Origin: an uncultured Flavonifractor sp.
GTDB lineage: Bacteria; Bacillota; Clostridia; Oscillospirales; Oscillospiraceae
Length of the DNA stretch: 20,280 nt
Assembly (NCBI GenBank): GCA_910585415.1
Contig: CAJUDT010000042.1
Location: forward strand, 1 to 20,280
Reading direction: 5' to 3'
Of this stretch, positions 1-7,019 are shown one piece after another. How positions within the stretch are numbered: the first letter of the stretch is position 1; each line of letters begins with the position of its first letter. Under the pieces are notes generated by a model. That model searched no databases. It was not told where the DNA came from and saw only the letters and a list, made by a program, of their open reading frames with translations. A program made the position numbers and the translations under genes.

Positions 1-257
1 GGGATATCCGCCCGAGGGGCCGCACTGTGCGGCCGAAGTATTGAGGGCGGAGGCTTAAACGGCGGGTACCAACCAAAGGATTTGCAAGCCCCGTATCTCC
101 ACCGCCGCCCCCCGCCCCCGGGTCCGGGCCGCAGCCCGGCGAACTTTGCCTACTTTCCTTCGCTGGAAAGTAGGCCGCCGGAGGCGGGACCAGGTAACGA
201 AACGCAGGGAGTCCCGAGGAAGAAGCAAAAGGGAAACACCCCCCACCCCCCATAGAT
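1..257. repeat. Non-coding GC-rich region with three hairpins, REP/MITE-like
   Basis: No convincing gene lies here. Three inverted repeats are visible: an 8-base perfect palindrome around one central T (18-34), a CCGGGC/GCCCGG hairpin (124-139), and an 11-base stem with a TTCGCT loop (148-158 with 165-175, core CTACTTTCC/GGAAAGTAG). A GGTAACG motif follows at about 195. The third hairpin resembles the one at 14789-14812, which suggests the same class of dispersed element. The stretch lies directly downstream of the tape measure stop and may also act as a transcript end, although no U-tract is present. Confidence 0.5.
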
Positions 258-3200
258 TCACCGGTCCAAGGTATCCAAAACCTTCTTTACCGTCCGCCGG
301 ACCTCCCCCTCAGTCATAGCCCTAGCCTCATGGATATGGACCACAGCGCTGTTGGCCCGATTGGTGATATAGGAGACCTCCTGTAAGGCTTTCCGCCCCA
401 CCTGGGAAACCGCCCCATTCCAGGCCTGCGCGGCCCGGCGAGCCGCCTCAGCGACGCTTTCAGTGTAAGCCTCCTGGGCCTGCCCCAGGGCGGCGGCATA
501 GCCCGTCTGGGCCTGCTCCAGGGCCCCGGCATACTGTTCCTGGGCCCGCTGGGCGTCCTGCTCATACCGTTCCCGCACCGCCTGGGCGGAGCGCTCATAG
601 TCCCGCTGGGCCTCTTCCAGCCGGAGGGCATACGCCCGCTGGACCCGCTCCAAGGCGCTCTCATGCTCCGCCTCCAGGCGCTCCAGGGCCCCGCTGTGCT
701 CCGCCTCCATATAACTCATAGACCCCTCATACTCCTTCTGAAGCCGCTCCAGGGCCCCGGCGTTGGCCTGCTCCAGCCGCTCCAAGGTCTCCTGATACTC
801 AGCCGACGCCTCTTCCTGGGCCCGCTTTGCGGCCTCCCGAACCCCGTCCAGCTGGTCCTGAAACGCCTGCTTTTCCGCGTCCTTTTCCCGATAAAACAGG
901 GTGTCGTCCCGGTTTTGGACGGCCTGTTCCAGCTCTTCCTGCCGCCGGAGGACCTCCTTTTCCCACTCCGCCCGGTCCTCATCACTGCGGGCAAAGTCCC
1001 GTTGGGCCTTGGCGGCCTCCAGGCTCTTCCGGGCCCGCTCCACGGCCTCGTCCAGGTCCTCGTCCTCCCGGAGCCGCCGCCGGGCCTGTACCTCTGCGTC
1101 GATGCCCGCTAAAACGCCCTCCAACCGCTCCTGCTCCAAAGAAAGCTCCTGCTGAATGGCGGCTTTTTTTGCCTCATACGCCTCCTTGGCGGCGGCCTTC
1201 TGGTCCTTGTATGCCCGGTTCAGCGCCTCCTTGTCCGCCCGGTACTGTTCCTCCCGCAGGGCCTTTTCCGCCTTGTACTGGTCCTTGAGGGCCTGCTCCT
1301 TCTCCTTCCGGCTGTCCTCCAGGGCCTTGCTTTCCGCCTTTTCCTCGCTCTGCAAGGCGGAATCCTCCTTCCGGTAAGCCTGCTCCAGCTCCTTGCGGGC
1401 GCTGTCCCGCTCCCGCTCCAGCTGCTCCAGGCCCTGCTCCAGGGCCTGTTTTAATTCCTCCAGCCGCCCCGTCTGATACTGGTGCAAGCGCACCTGAGCG
1501 TCTCTCCAGGCGTCGGAATCCGCCTCCAGATACTGGTCCCGCAGCCGGGCCATTGCCTGATAATATTCATCCTCGGTGATGAGCCCCATGTCCAAAAAAT
1601 ACTTCTGGTCGGCCAATTCCTCCCGGTACAGGTCCTCCATGCACGTCCGCCGGGCCTCCTGAAGCTCCCGCCCGGCCGTCTCCCAGGCGCTGGTATTCTC
1701 CTTCAGGTGGTCCTCAACGGCCCTCTGCCGCCCGTCCAGATAGGTCTCCAAGGTGATATCCCCGCTGCTGTAGGCCTGCTTCAGGGCCTCCACCTCCTGC
1801 CGGTAAACCTCCTGGTGGACCCGCTCCATCTGGTCTGCATACCCCCACCAGAGCCGTTGTAGCTGCTGAATCTCCCCGCTGCTGTCCTCCAGCCCGGCCT
1901 TTCGGAACGTATCCGCCAGGGCGTGTACCTTCTCCTGCATCTGCTCATACAGGCCGAGGACCGCGTCGCTTTTGCGGGCGTCCTTGGACCAGAGGAAAAT
2001 TTTGTGGTCCATGTCCTCCAGCCATTCGTCCAGTTCCTCCAGGGCCTGCTCCTGGGCGGAGGGCCCGTCCTTGGCGCTGCCGGTGCGTTTGGCGGAGGAC
2101 CCGCCGCCCCGGCTGGAGCTCCCGCCGGAGCTCCCATAGTCCCGGGCCAGCATCGCGGAGACCCGTCGGCTGTCCTCCAGCTCCCGCTCGGCGGCCATCA
2201 GGTTTTCGTAGAGCCGCTGATACTCCTGTCCCGTCCTCCAGTCCGCGTTCCCGCCCATAGCGCTGGCGCCGTGGGCGTAAAAGTCGTCGTTGTTTTTCCA
2301 GTCCGCACCAAAACTGGCCTGGGCGGCCTTGGCCTGATAGAGGGCCGCCAGGGCGCGGATTTGGTCCCGAATAGAGCCGGTGGTGGCGTCAAACTCCCCC
2401 CGTTTGGCCGTCTCCGCCTCAATGACCGCCTGGGCGGCGGAGGCGGCATTGTCATAGGCGGTCTGATATTGGGCCTGCTGGGCGGAAAGATAGTCCTGCA
2501 AAGCGTTCTCCGTGAGGATGTAGCCGCCGGCTGTCTCCTGCAAGTAACGGGTCAGGGCGGGGTATTGGGATATCAACGTCTGCAACGTCTCAATAGACAG
2601 GCTGCCGCTCTCTTGGACCTCCCCCTGGGCCTTTGCCAAAAGCTCATAGGCGTCCTTGGTCTGGTCAAGAATGTCCGCAAGACTCATATGGACGGTTCGG
2701 CTCTCTTCGACCGCTTGAGCATTTTCCTCCAGGGCGGAGGTATCCTCCGTTATTTGTCCGGTCAGTTCTGCGTAAGCAGATTCCGCCTGTATAATCTCAG
2801 ACTCTGCTGCCTCCAGCTGTGCCGTATATTCCGCAACCCGCTGTTTACACTGCCCCATAACCGTCTGAAGTTTTATGAGTTCGTTGTTTTCCTCTTCCGT
2901 GTTCCCAACCAGTGTCTCACGCGCCTCATTCAGCTCTGCCTCCGCCCGTGCCAAGTCCTCAACCGCCGCAGCCTGAAGCTCCGTAAGGCGCTGCTGCTCT
3001 ATATAGAGCGCACTCAAATAAGACTGGGCCTCTTCTCTCTTCTGCTGTTCGGCCTGGGCCAGGGCCATACGTTTAATGGCCTCTGTAGTCATATTTAAGC
3101 TGTCAGTCTGTTGGTCATAGGCTAGATTCAGATTTGGTATCGCTGTATTGAGCTGCTCCACCAGGGACAGAAGCGCCCCCTTTTGCCCTGCGCTCTTCTC

Positions 3201-5213
3201 TTCCACTGCGGCCAGCTCTTCCAGCGCAGCGGCCGTGGAGGAAATGGAGTCCTGTTCCGCCTGAATGGACGCGGTCGTGTCCTCATAATTCCCCTTAGCT
3301 TCCCGTAGCGCTTCAGACAGCCCACTGGTTTCATCATTCGCCTTCCGGGCGGAGGCCGCATAGCTGACCAAAACCGTGCCCAAAGCGCCGAGCGCTGCCG
3401 CCACTGCGATAGCGGGACATAGGGACATGGACAGATTTAATTCGTCCTGCACCAATTTAGCCGCTTTGGATACAGCGGCATAGGCCGTCAGCCCGCCAGC
3501 CAGCAGGCCCACAGCTCCGGCCGCGCCGGTAAGCGCCTGTACCAGCCACGGGTTTTCCTCCACAAACTCAGCTGCCCAGGTAAACCCTTCGGTTCCCTTT
3601 TCGGCCAGGTCCCCCAGCGCTGGAGAGAGGGTGTCTCCAATGGCGGTTTTCAGGTTGTTGGCAGCATTGCCTGCCATAGTCAGTTTGGCCTGAGTGGTTT
3701 CATACATGATTCCGGCTTTTTCCGCCAGGGCCGTATTGGACTCCCACGCCTGATTTGCCTGCGCGATTGTGCCGCTCAACAAATCCCCCGCATTTGCCAG
3801 GCCCTGAATGGCCTTGACCTGCCGGGCGTTGGTAATGCCCAGCTCATCCAGAATAACAATGGCGCTGCGCCCGTTGCGTTCGGTGTCGTTGAGCCCCGCA
3901 ATGAACGCTTCCAACGCCCCGGCAGCATCGCTCCGCCAGGCGGCGGCAAACTGCTCCGCACTCATCCCGGCCACAGACGCAAAATCCCGCAGGCTGTCAC
4001 TGCCTGTCTCCACCGCTTTGTGGAGGGTAGAAATCAGGGTGCTCATAGCTGTACTGCCCGCCTGGGCCTCAATGCCCAGGGAGCCCACAGCCGCAGATAT
4101 CGCAAGTATGTTTCGTTCACTCATCCCGGCAGCTGTACCGGTAGCCGCCATCCCCTGCGCCATTTCCACCACCTTGGAGGCGGTGGTGGCAGTAGCGTCG
4201 CCCAGCTCCGCCACAACGGCCCCTAAGCGCTCATAATCCGTCAGGCCCGTAATGTTGGCAAACTGCGCCAGCATCGTGGCGGCACTCTCAGCAGTCAAGT
4301 CCGTGGTGGTGTCCAGCATAGCCATAACTTGGGTGAACGCCTCCACATCACCTCGCGCCACCCCCAGCTGTCCCGCTGTCTCAGCGATTTTTCCCAATGT
4401 ATTGGTGGTAATGGGTATTTGGGTGGACATTTCCTTGAACGAATCGCCCATTGCGGCAATCTCCGTCTCAGAACCGCCCACGGTCCGCTGAACCCCGGCC
4501 ATTGTGCTTTCAAACGCCAGAGAAGCGTCTACACATTCCCTTAACTCTCCAGCAATCTCCCCCAGAGCCCGGTTGATACCCGCCGCTGCCAAAACGGAGG
4601 CCATCGTTTCAAGCGCCTGTCGAGACTTACTCCCAAACTGCTCGGATTCCTCTCCGGCCTGCTTGACCTTCTTGCCAAACTGGTCAATCGAAACGGCACA
4701 GCCATCGGCGGAGCGCCTGGCCTCTTCCAAGTACCCCTCGGTTTTCTCCATCTGAGAGCCAAACGTGGCCTGCGCTTTTTCTGTGTTATTAAGCTGGCGC
4801 TGGTAATAATTTACTGCGTTTCCCGCTTCCTGGAGTTTGCGTTCTGCCTTGGCAAGCTCTGCCTCCAACTGCTTTTGTTCCGAGGCAGACCCGCCGCTGG
4901 CAGTTCCCAAAGCAGAGAGCCTTTTCTGTAGCTCATCCACGGTTCCAGCATACTCCTGCTGGGCTTTTTGGGCCTTCTCCAATATCGCCGCCTGTTCTGC
5001 ATGACGTGCGCTCAGGTCAGATACGATTCCTTTGAGCGCGGCCTGCCGGGCCTCCAGTGCAGAAAGGGTATTCGCCTGTTCCTTGTACTGTGCAGATACT
5101 TTATCCAGCTCAGATTTATGCAGCTGGTATTCGCTGCTGATACGCTTCAGCGCCGCACGGTGTTCGCTTTCCCCCTCCAGCTTCAGCCGGGTGGTAATGG
5201 TTCTGACGGCCAC
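258..5213 (-). CDS. Phage tail tape measure protein (TP901-type)
   Basis: This protein sets tail length and occupies the tail lumen before DNA ejection. The reading frame is open from 5237, but a strong AAGGAGG (5222-5228) lies inside that extension and sits 8 bases before a GTG at 5213, so I choose GTG and 1651 residues. The N-terminal 200 residues are charged coiled coil. Residues about 225-430 resemble the TP901/PhageMin_Tail core (text such as TAGQLGVARGDVEAF and LAQFANITGL). A hydrophobic Ala/Gly/Leu-rich stretch near 560-620 could insert in the host membrane. A Gly/Ser linker occurs near residue 1025-1045. From about 1240 to 1600 there is a very long Glu/Lys/Arg/Ala-rich coiled coil made of degenerate repeats of the kind GALERLEAEHESALERVQ. 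The stop is TGA at 258. Confidence 0.95.
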   Translation of the reverse strand: MAVRTITTRLKLEGESEHRAALKRISSEYQLHKSELDKVSAQYKEQANTLSALEARQAALKGIVSDLSARHAEQAAILEKAQKAQQEYAGTVDELQKRLSALGTASGGSASEQKQLEAELAKAERKLQEAGNAVNYYQRQLNNTEKAQATFGSQMEKTEGYLEEARRSADGCAVSIDQFGKKVKQAGEESEQFGSKSRQALETMASVLAAAGINRALGEIAGELRECVDASLAFESTMAGVQRTVGGSETEIAAMGDSFKEMSTQIPITTNTLGKIAETAGQLGVARGDVEAFTQVMAMLDTTTDLTAESAATMLAQFANITGLTDYERLGAVVAELGDATATTASKVVEMAQGMAATGTAAGMSERNILAISAAVGSLGIEAQAGSTAMSTLISTLHKAVETGSDSLRDFASVAGMSAEQFAAAWRSDAAGALEAFIAGLNDTERNGRSAIVILDELGITNARQVKAIQGLANAGDLLSGTIAQANQAWESNTALAEKAGIMYETTQAKLTMAGNAANNLKTAIGDTLSPALGDLAEKGTEGFTWAAEFVEENPWLVQALTGAAGAVGLLAGGLTAYAAVSKAAKLVQDELNLSMSLCPAIAVAAALGALGTVLVSYAASARKANDETSGLSEALREAKGNYEDTTASIQAEQDSISSTAAALEELAAVEEKSAGQKGALLSLVEQLNTAIPNLNLAYDQQTDSLNMTTEAIKRMALAQAEQQKREEAQSYLSALYIEQQRLTELQAAAVEDLARAEAELNEARETLVGNTEEENNELIKLQTVMGQCKQRVAEYTAQLEAAESEIIQAESAYAELTGQITEDTSALEENAQAVEESRTVHMSLADILDQTKDAYELLAKAQGEVQESGSLSIETLQTLISQYPALTRYLQETAGGYILTENALQDYLSAQQAQYQTAYDNAASAAQAVIEAETAKRGEFDATTGSIRDQIRALAALYQAKAAQASFGADWKNNDDFYAHGASAMGGNADWRTGQEYQRLYENLMAAERELEDSRRVSAMLARDYGSSGGSSSRGGGSSAKRTGSAKDGPSAQEQALEELDEWLEDMDHKIFLWSKDARKSDAVLGLYEQMQEKVHALADTFRKAGLEDSSGEIQQLQRLWWGYADQMERVHQEVYRQEVEALKQAYSSGDITLETYLDGRQRAVEDHLKENTSAWETAGRELQEARRTCMEDLYREELADQKYFLDMGLITEDEYYQAMARLRDQYLEADSDAWRDAQVRLHQYQTGRLEELKQALEQGLEQLERERDSARKELEQAYRKEDSALQSEEKAESKALEDSRKEKEQALKDQYKAEKALREEQYRADKEALNRAYKDQKAAAKEAYEAKKAAIQQELSLEQERLEGVLAGIDAEVQARRRLREDEDLDEAVERARKSLEAAKAQRDFARSDEDRAEWEKEVLRRQEELEQAVQNRDDTLFYREKDAEKQAFQDQLDGVREAAKRAQEEASAEYQETLERLEQANAGALERLQKEYEGSMSYMEAEHSGALERLEAEHESALERVQRAYALRLEEAQRDYERSAQAVRERYEQDAQRAQEQYAGALEQAQTGYAAALGQAQEAYTESVAEAARRAAQAWNGAVSQVGRKALQEVSYITNRANSAVVHIHEARAMTEGEVRRTVKKVLDTLDR

Positions 5214-5221
5214 AGCAGGCA

Positions 5222-5228
5222 CCTCCTT
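5222..5228 (-). promoter_or_regulatory. Ribosome binding site that decides the tape measure start
   Basis: The minus strand reads AAGGAGG here, a perfect Shine-Dalgarno match, 8 bases before a GTG codon at 5213. Starts further upstream (ATG 5231, TTG 5237) lie in front of this site and have no comparable site of their own. Confidence 0.75.
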
Positions 5229-5299
5229 CATTCTCAATTTCTTACTTGCACTCCAGAATGGGTCGTGCTATACTGTCCTTGGAGGCTGGTGTTTTAGGT

Positions 5300-5321
5300 G
5301 GGCGGGGCTTTCGCCCCGCCC
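5300..5321. promoter_or_regulatory. GC-rich hairpin with GAAA loop between the 27-codon ORF and tape measure
   Basis: The perfect 9-base arms GGGCGGGGC and GCCCCGCCC enclose a tetraloop that reads GAAA on the minus strand. No U-tract follows on that strand, so it is not a classical intrinsic terminator. It may be an mRNA stability or attenuation structure ahead of the tape measure message. Confidence 0.55.
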
Positions 5322-5329
5322 CGGCTTGT

Positions 5330-5413
5330 TTACTGTTGGTCCTCATACGCTTCATCCACTGTCGCGTACTCGATACCATCCAGCTCATAGCCGTATTCGG
5401 TATATCCGTCCAA
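5330..5413 (-). CDS. Putative 27-residue acidic peptide upstream of tape measure
   Basis: The short frame starts at TTG 5413 and ends in TAA at 5330. A perfect AAGGAGG (5423-5429) lies 9 bases before the TTG, which is the main reason to call it. The product begins MDGYTEYGYELDG and is rich in Asp, Glu and Tyr, with no recognised domain. It sits between the gp10-like gene and the tape measure gene, behind a strong minus-strand promoter (5492-5520) and two hairpins. It could be a real small phage protein or a leader peptide whose translation affects the tape measure message. An overlapping GTG frame (5421-5242) is less likely because its start is only one base from the Shine-Dalgarno site. Confidence 0.5.
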   Translation of the reverse strand: MDGYTEYGYELDGIEYATVDEAYEDQQ

Positions 5414-5432
5414 TTTAACACCCCTCCTTTCC

Positions 5433-5460
5433 GCCGCCCGTTGCTGCCGGGCGGCTTTTA
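5433..5460 (+). terminator. Intrinsic terminator-like hairpin (plus direction), also a 5' leader hairpin of the minus transcript
   Basis: Arms GCCGCCCG (5433-5440) and CGGGCGGC (5448-5455) enclose a 7-base loop. On the plus strand TTTTATTTGT follows, the form of an intrinsic terminator. On the minus strand the same hairpin directly precedes the ribosome binding site of the 27-codon ORF. No credible plus-strand gene lies to its left, so it may shield the regulator cassette from read-through or act only as a leader structure. Confidence 0.5.
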
Positions 5461-5461
5461 T

Positions 5462-5487
5462 TTGTCTTGGGGTTTCCCCCTTGACAA
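5462..5487 (-). promoter_or_regulatory. Symmetric hairpin with GAAA tetraloop near the predicted minus-strand transcript start
   Basis: On the minus strand TTGTC, AA, GGGG, GAAA, CCCC, AA, GACAA form a symmetric stem with a tandem A/A internal loop and a GNRA-type tetraloop. It starts at about the expected transcription start of the promoter at 5492-5520, so it would form the extreme 5' end of that RNA. Its role is unknown; 5'-end stabilisation is one possibility. Confidence 0.5.
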
Positions 5488-5491
5488 TTAC

Positions 5492-5520
5492 AGTATACAG
5501 CATTTACTTAATAATGTCAA
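5492..5520 (-). promoter_or_regulatory. Strong sigma-70-type promoter, minus strand
   Basis: The minus strand reads TTGACA (5520-5515), a 17-base spacer, then TATACT (5497-5492). This is a near-consensus housekeeping promoter reading toward the 27-codon ORF and tape measure gene. Its -10 lies inside ATGCTGTATA (5494-5503), which recurs at the divergent promoter of the HTH gene. Confidence 0.7.
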
Positions 5521-5561
5521 GTATTTTATTTATATTCTTCTAAATATTTTTTATTTTTCAC

Positions 5562-5590
5562 TTGCTATCATAAAGAATATGCTGTATAAT
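5562..5590 (+). promoter_or_regulatory. Sigma-70-type promoter of the HTH cassette
   Basis: TTGCTA (5562-5567), a 17-base spacer and a perfect TATAAT (5585-5590) precede the ribosome binding site AAGGAGG (5600-5606) of the HTH gene. The -10 lies in the context ATGCTGTATA (5579-5588), shared with the divergent promoter at 5492-5520, so one regulator could bind both. The surrounding DNA is much more AT-rich than the phage genes. Confidence 0.75.
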
Positions 5591-5615
5591 AGTGGACGTA
5601 AGGAGGCGGTTAGAT

Positions 5616-5825
5616 ATGTCTATTGAGCAGAAGCTAAAAATGGCCTTGGCCTATTCGGGAACAAGTCAGGCAGAACTTGCCAGAAGAATCGGTACAACTC
5701 CTTCAAATCTGAACCAAAAAGTAAAACGTAATACTCTCACAAATGAAGAACTTGAACAGATTGCTCACGCTCTCGGCGGCGGTTGGCGCGCAGAATTTGT
5801 CTTTGATGACGGGACTGTGATTTAA
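5616..5825 (+). CDS. Small XRE-type helix-turn-helix protein
   Basis: This 69-residue protein is probably a DNA-binding regulator. The helix-turn-helix covers about residues 17-36 (SQAELARRIGTTPSNLNQK), and the C-terminal part (WRAEFVFDDGTVI) matches a compact family common in Firmicutes mobile elements. The start is ATG 5616, 9 bases after AAGGAGG; the frame is open upstream but nothing supports an earlier start. It is transcribed against the surrounding late genes from its own promoter. A 49-residue gene follows 57 bases later, probably in the same transcript. Shared sequence at the two divergent promoters suggests autoregulation, which is inference. Base composition is more AT-rich than the flanking structural genes, in line with separate acquisition. 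Confidence 0.85.
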   Translation: MSIEQKLKMALAYSGTSQAELARRIGTTPSNLNQKVKRNTLTNEELEQIAHALGGGWRAEFVFDDGTVI

Positions 5826-5882
5826 GGAACCGTACAAGCCAAGGGGAACAACGCCCGACAAAAGTAAAAGGAGGTGCAAACC

Positions 5883-6032
5883 GTGGGAACGGAAAAGGAA
5901 CGCAAGGATACACAAAAAGCACTGCTCTATGACCTCCGCCTGATTTTCAGCGCAGGAGAAAAGGAGAACTATACCAAACAGGAGATTGTAGAGTTACTAG
6001 ACAAAATCGCGTTAGCAAAGGACCAGGAGTAA
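5883..6032 (+). CDS. Small 49-residue protein of the HTH cassette, function unknown
   Basis: The frame starts at GTG 5883, 8 bases after a perfect AAGGAGG (5868-5874), and ends with TAA at 6032. The product is charged and probably helical, with a C-terminal stretch YTKQEIVELLDKIALAKDQE. It has no membrane segment and no recognised domain, but I have the impression that similar short proteins occur in Firmicutes mobile elements. It follows the HTH gene in the same direction and is followed directly by an intrinsic terminator, so the two make a compact operon. It could be a partner or antagonist of the regulator; nothing in the sequence decides this. Confidence 0.7.
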   Translation: MGTEKERKDTQKALLYDLRLIFSAGEKENYTKQEIVELLDKIALAKDQE

Positions 6033-6040
6033 AGGGCCGG

Positions 6041-6070
6041 GCCGGGGAGTAATCCCCGGCTCTTTTTTCT
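6041..6070 (+). terminator. Intrinsic terminator of the HTH cassette
   Basis: Arms GCCGGGGA (6041-6048) and TCCCCGGC (6053-6060) enclose GTAA and are followed by TCTTTTTTCT. The end of the T-tract overlaps the stop codon of the minus-strand gp10-like gene (6069-6071). Stem and loop are almost identical to the terminator at 10161-10185. Confidence 0.9.
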
Positions 6071-6497
6071 AAAACCCCTTCCCCTTCAAAAATTCATCAT
6101 AGACCTCTGCCGCCGCGTTCACGGCGGAATCTGCGGCCTGCTCGTTGGCGGTGCGGATGAAGGGGCGGGCGGGGATACCCCGGCCTGGAACACCGTACTC
6201 ATTGAGGAAAGCCACCTCGGCATTTCTCACCCCTTTGGCGTTGGTCCCTCTGAGCGATACGGACAGGCTCCGAGTCCCGTCCGGCCCCCGTTTCATTCCC
6301 GTGTGCCCAATGGCGTCCAGGGTCGCCCCTGTGCGGTGAACGCCCATCGCCTCACCGGTGCGCCGCTGGGCTTCCTCCACAATTTCGGCTTCTGCCTCCA
6401 GCATTTCCCGCGCCACCGCGTCCGGCAGGTCCATAATTTCCTCCAGGGACAGCAGCAGCCCGTCCAGCCCGTCCACGGTGATACCCATATGCTTCAT
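6069..6497 (-). CDS. HK97 gp10-like tail/neck protein
   Basis: This 142-residue protein resembles the HK97 gp10 family of head-tail/tail completion proteins: an N-terminal helix, then AQRRTGEAMGVHRTGATLDA, then a C-terminal motif FLNEYGVPGRGIPARPFIR that is typical of the family (an E-Y-G segment followed by PARPF). The ATG at 6497 overlaps the TGA of the upstream chaperone gene (ATGA); a second ATG at codon 4 is an alternative. Members usually lie before the tail terminator and major tail genes. Here it lies after the chaperone and before the tape measure, so its exact role in this phage may differ. Confidence 0.8.
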   Translation of the reverse strand: MKHMGITVDGLDGLLLSLEEIMDLPDAVAREMLEAEAEIVEEAQRRTGEAMGVHRTGATLDAIGHTGMKRGPDGTRSLSVSLRGTNAKGVRNAEVAFLNEYGVPGRGIPARPFIRTANEQAADSAVNAAAEVYDEFLKGKGF

Positions 6498-7003
6498 CCC
6501 TTCCTGTTTCGCGGGTACAGCGCCGCGCGTTCCTCCCGCGTCATTGGCCGGTATTCCTTCCGGTCCGGGTCCAGCAGGGCCCCCAGCCGGTTGACCACAC
6601 TGACCAGGTGGAACAGAGGCAGCTCATAAATCAGCCCCATATCCACTCTGGCGGCGGCCATCAAGGCCAGGAGCTCATATTCATCCACCTCTTTTGCCGG
6701 GACGTTCTCCCCCTGCGGCATACGGCGTTCTGCCGCCAGGAGGGCCCCCACGGCCTGTCGGCCTTTTCGGACAAAGGCCCCATCCCGGCGGCACAGGCGG
6801 GCAAACTCCGGCAGCTCCGGCCGGACAGCCGGGTGGAGCATCATGTGACATATCCGCAGCAGTAAGCGTTCTTCCTCCCGCCCGTCCCGGCACCGGGCCA
6901 GCGCCGCCACAGGGCTTTCTCCATACCGCGCCCGGTACCGGACGGCGGAGACGGCGGCGGGGTCGAACCGGAACCCGGTCCCGCCAATCTCCAGATATAT
7001 CAT
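6494..7003 (-). CDS. Putative tail assembly chaperone
   Basis: This 169-residue protein lies between the major tail protein and the tape measure, the place of tail assembly chaperones that coat the tape measure during tail growth. It begins MIYLEIGGTGFRFDPAA and ends in a basic tail (MTREERAALYPRNRKG). I chose ATG 7003 because the longer frame to 7090 runs into the major tail gene and has an Arg-rich, unlikely extension. The ribosome binding site is weak, so translation is probably coupled to the upstream gene. The usual -1 frameshift extension of such genes was not evident, because the next frame is the gp10-like gene. The function rests mainly on position. Confidence 0.6.
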   Translation of the reverse strand: MIYLEIGGTGFRFDPAAVSAVRYRARYGESPVAALARCRDGREEERLLLRICHMMLHPAVRPELPEFARLCRRDGAFVRKGRQAVGALLAAERRMPQGENVPAKEVDEYELLALMAAARVDMGLIYELPLFHLVSVVNRLGALLDPDRKEYRPMTREERAALYPRNRKG

Positions 7004-7019
7004 TTGCCTATCCCGCCGC

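Noticed and set aside
55..261. 68-residue minus-strand frame overlapping the tape measure stop
   Set aside because: It has no ribosome binding site, is Arg-rich and runs through hairpin-rich repeat DNA; it looks like chance coding in GC-rich sequence.
1923..3098. 391-residue plus-strand frame inside the tape measure gene
   Set aside because: It is a shadow of a long GC-rich minus-strand gene, with no ribosome binding site or recognisable domain.
5214..5237. Upstream starts (TTG 5237, ATG 5231) for the tape measure gene
   Set aside because: The strong AAGGAGG at 5222-5228 lies after them and is correctly spaced only for GTG 5213.
5242..5421. 59-residue GTG frame overlapping the 27-codon ORF
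   Set aside because: The GTG lies one base from the Shine-Dalgarno site, and the C-terminal half would read through the GC-rich hairpin as Pro/Arg/Lys-rich text.
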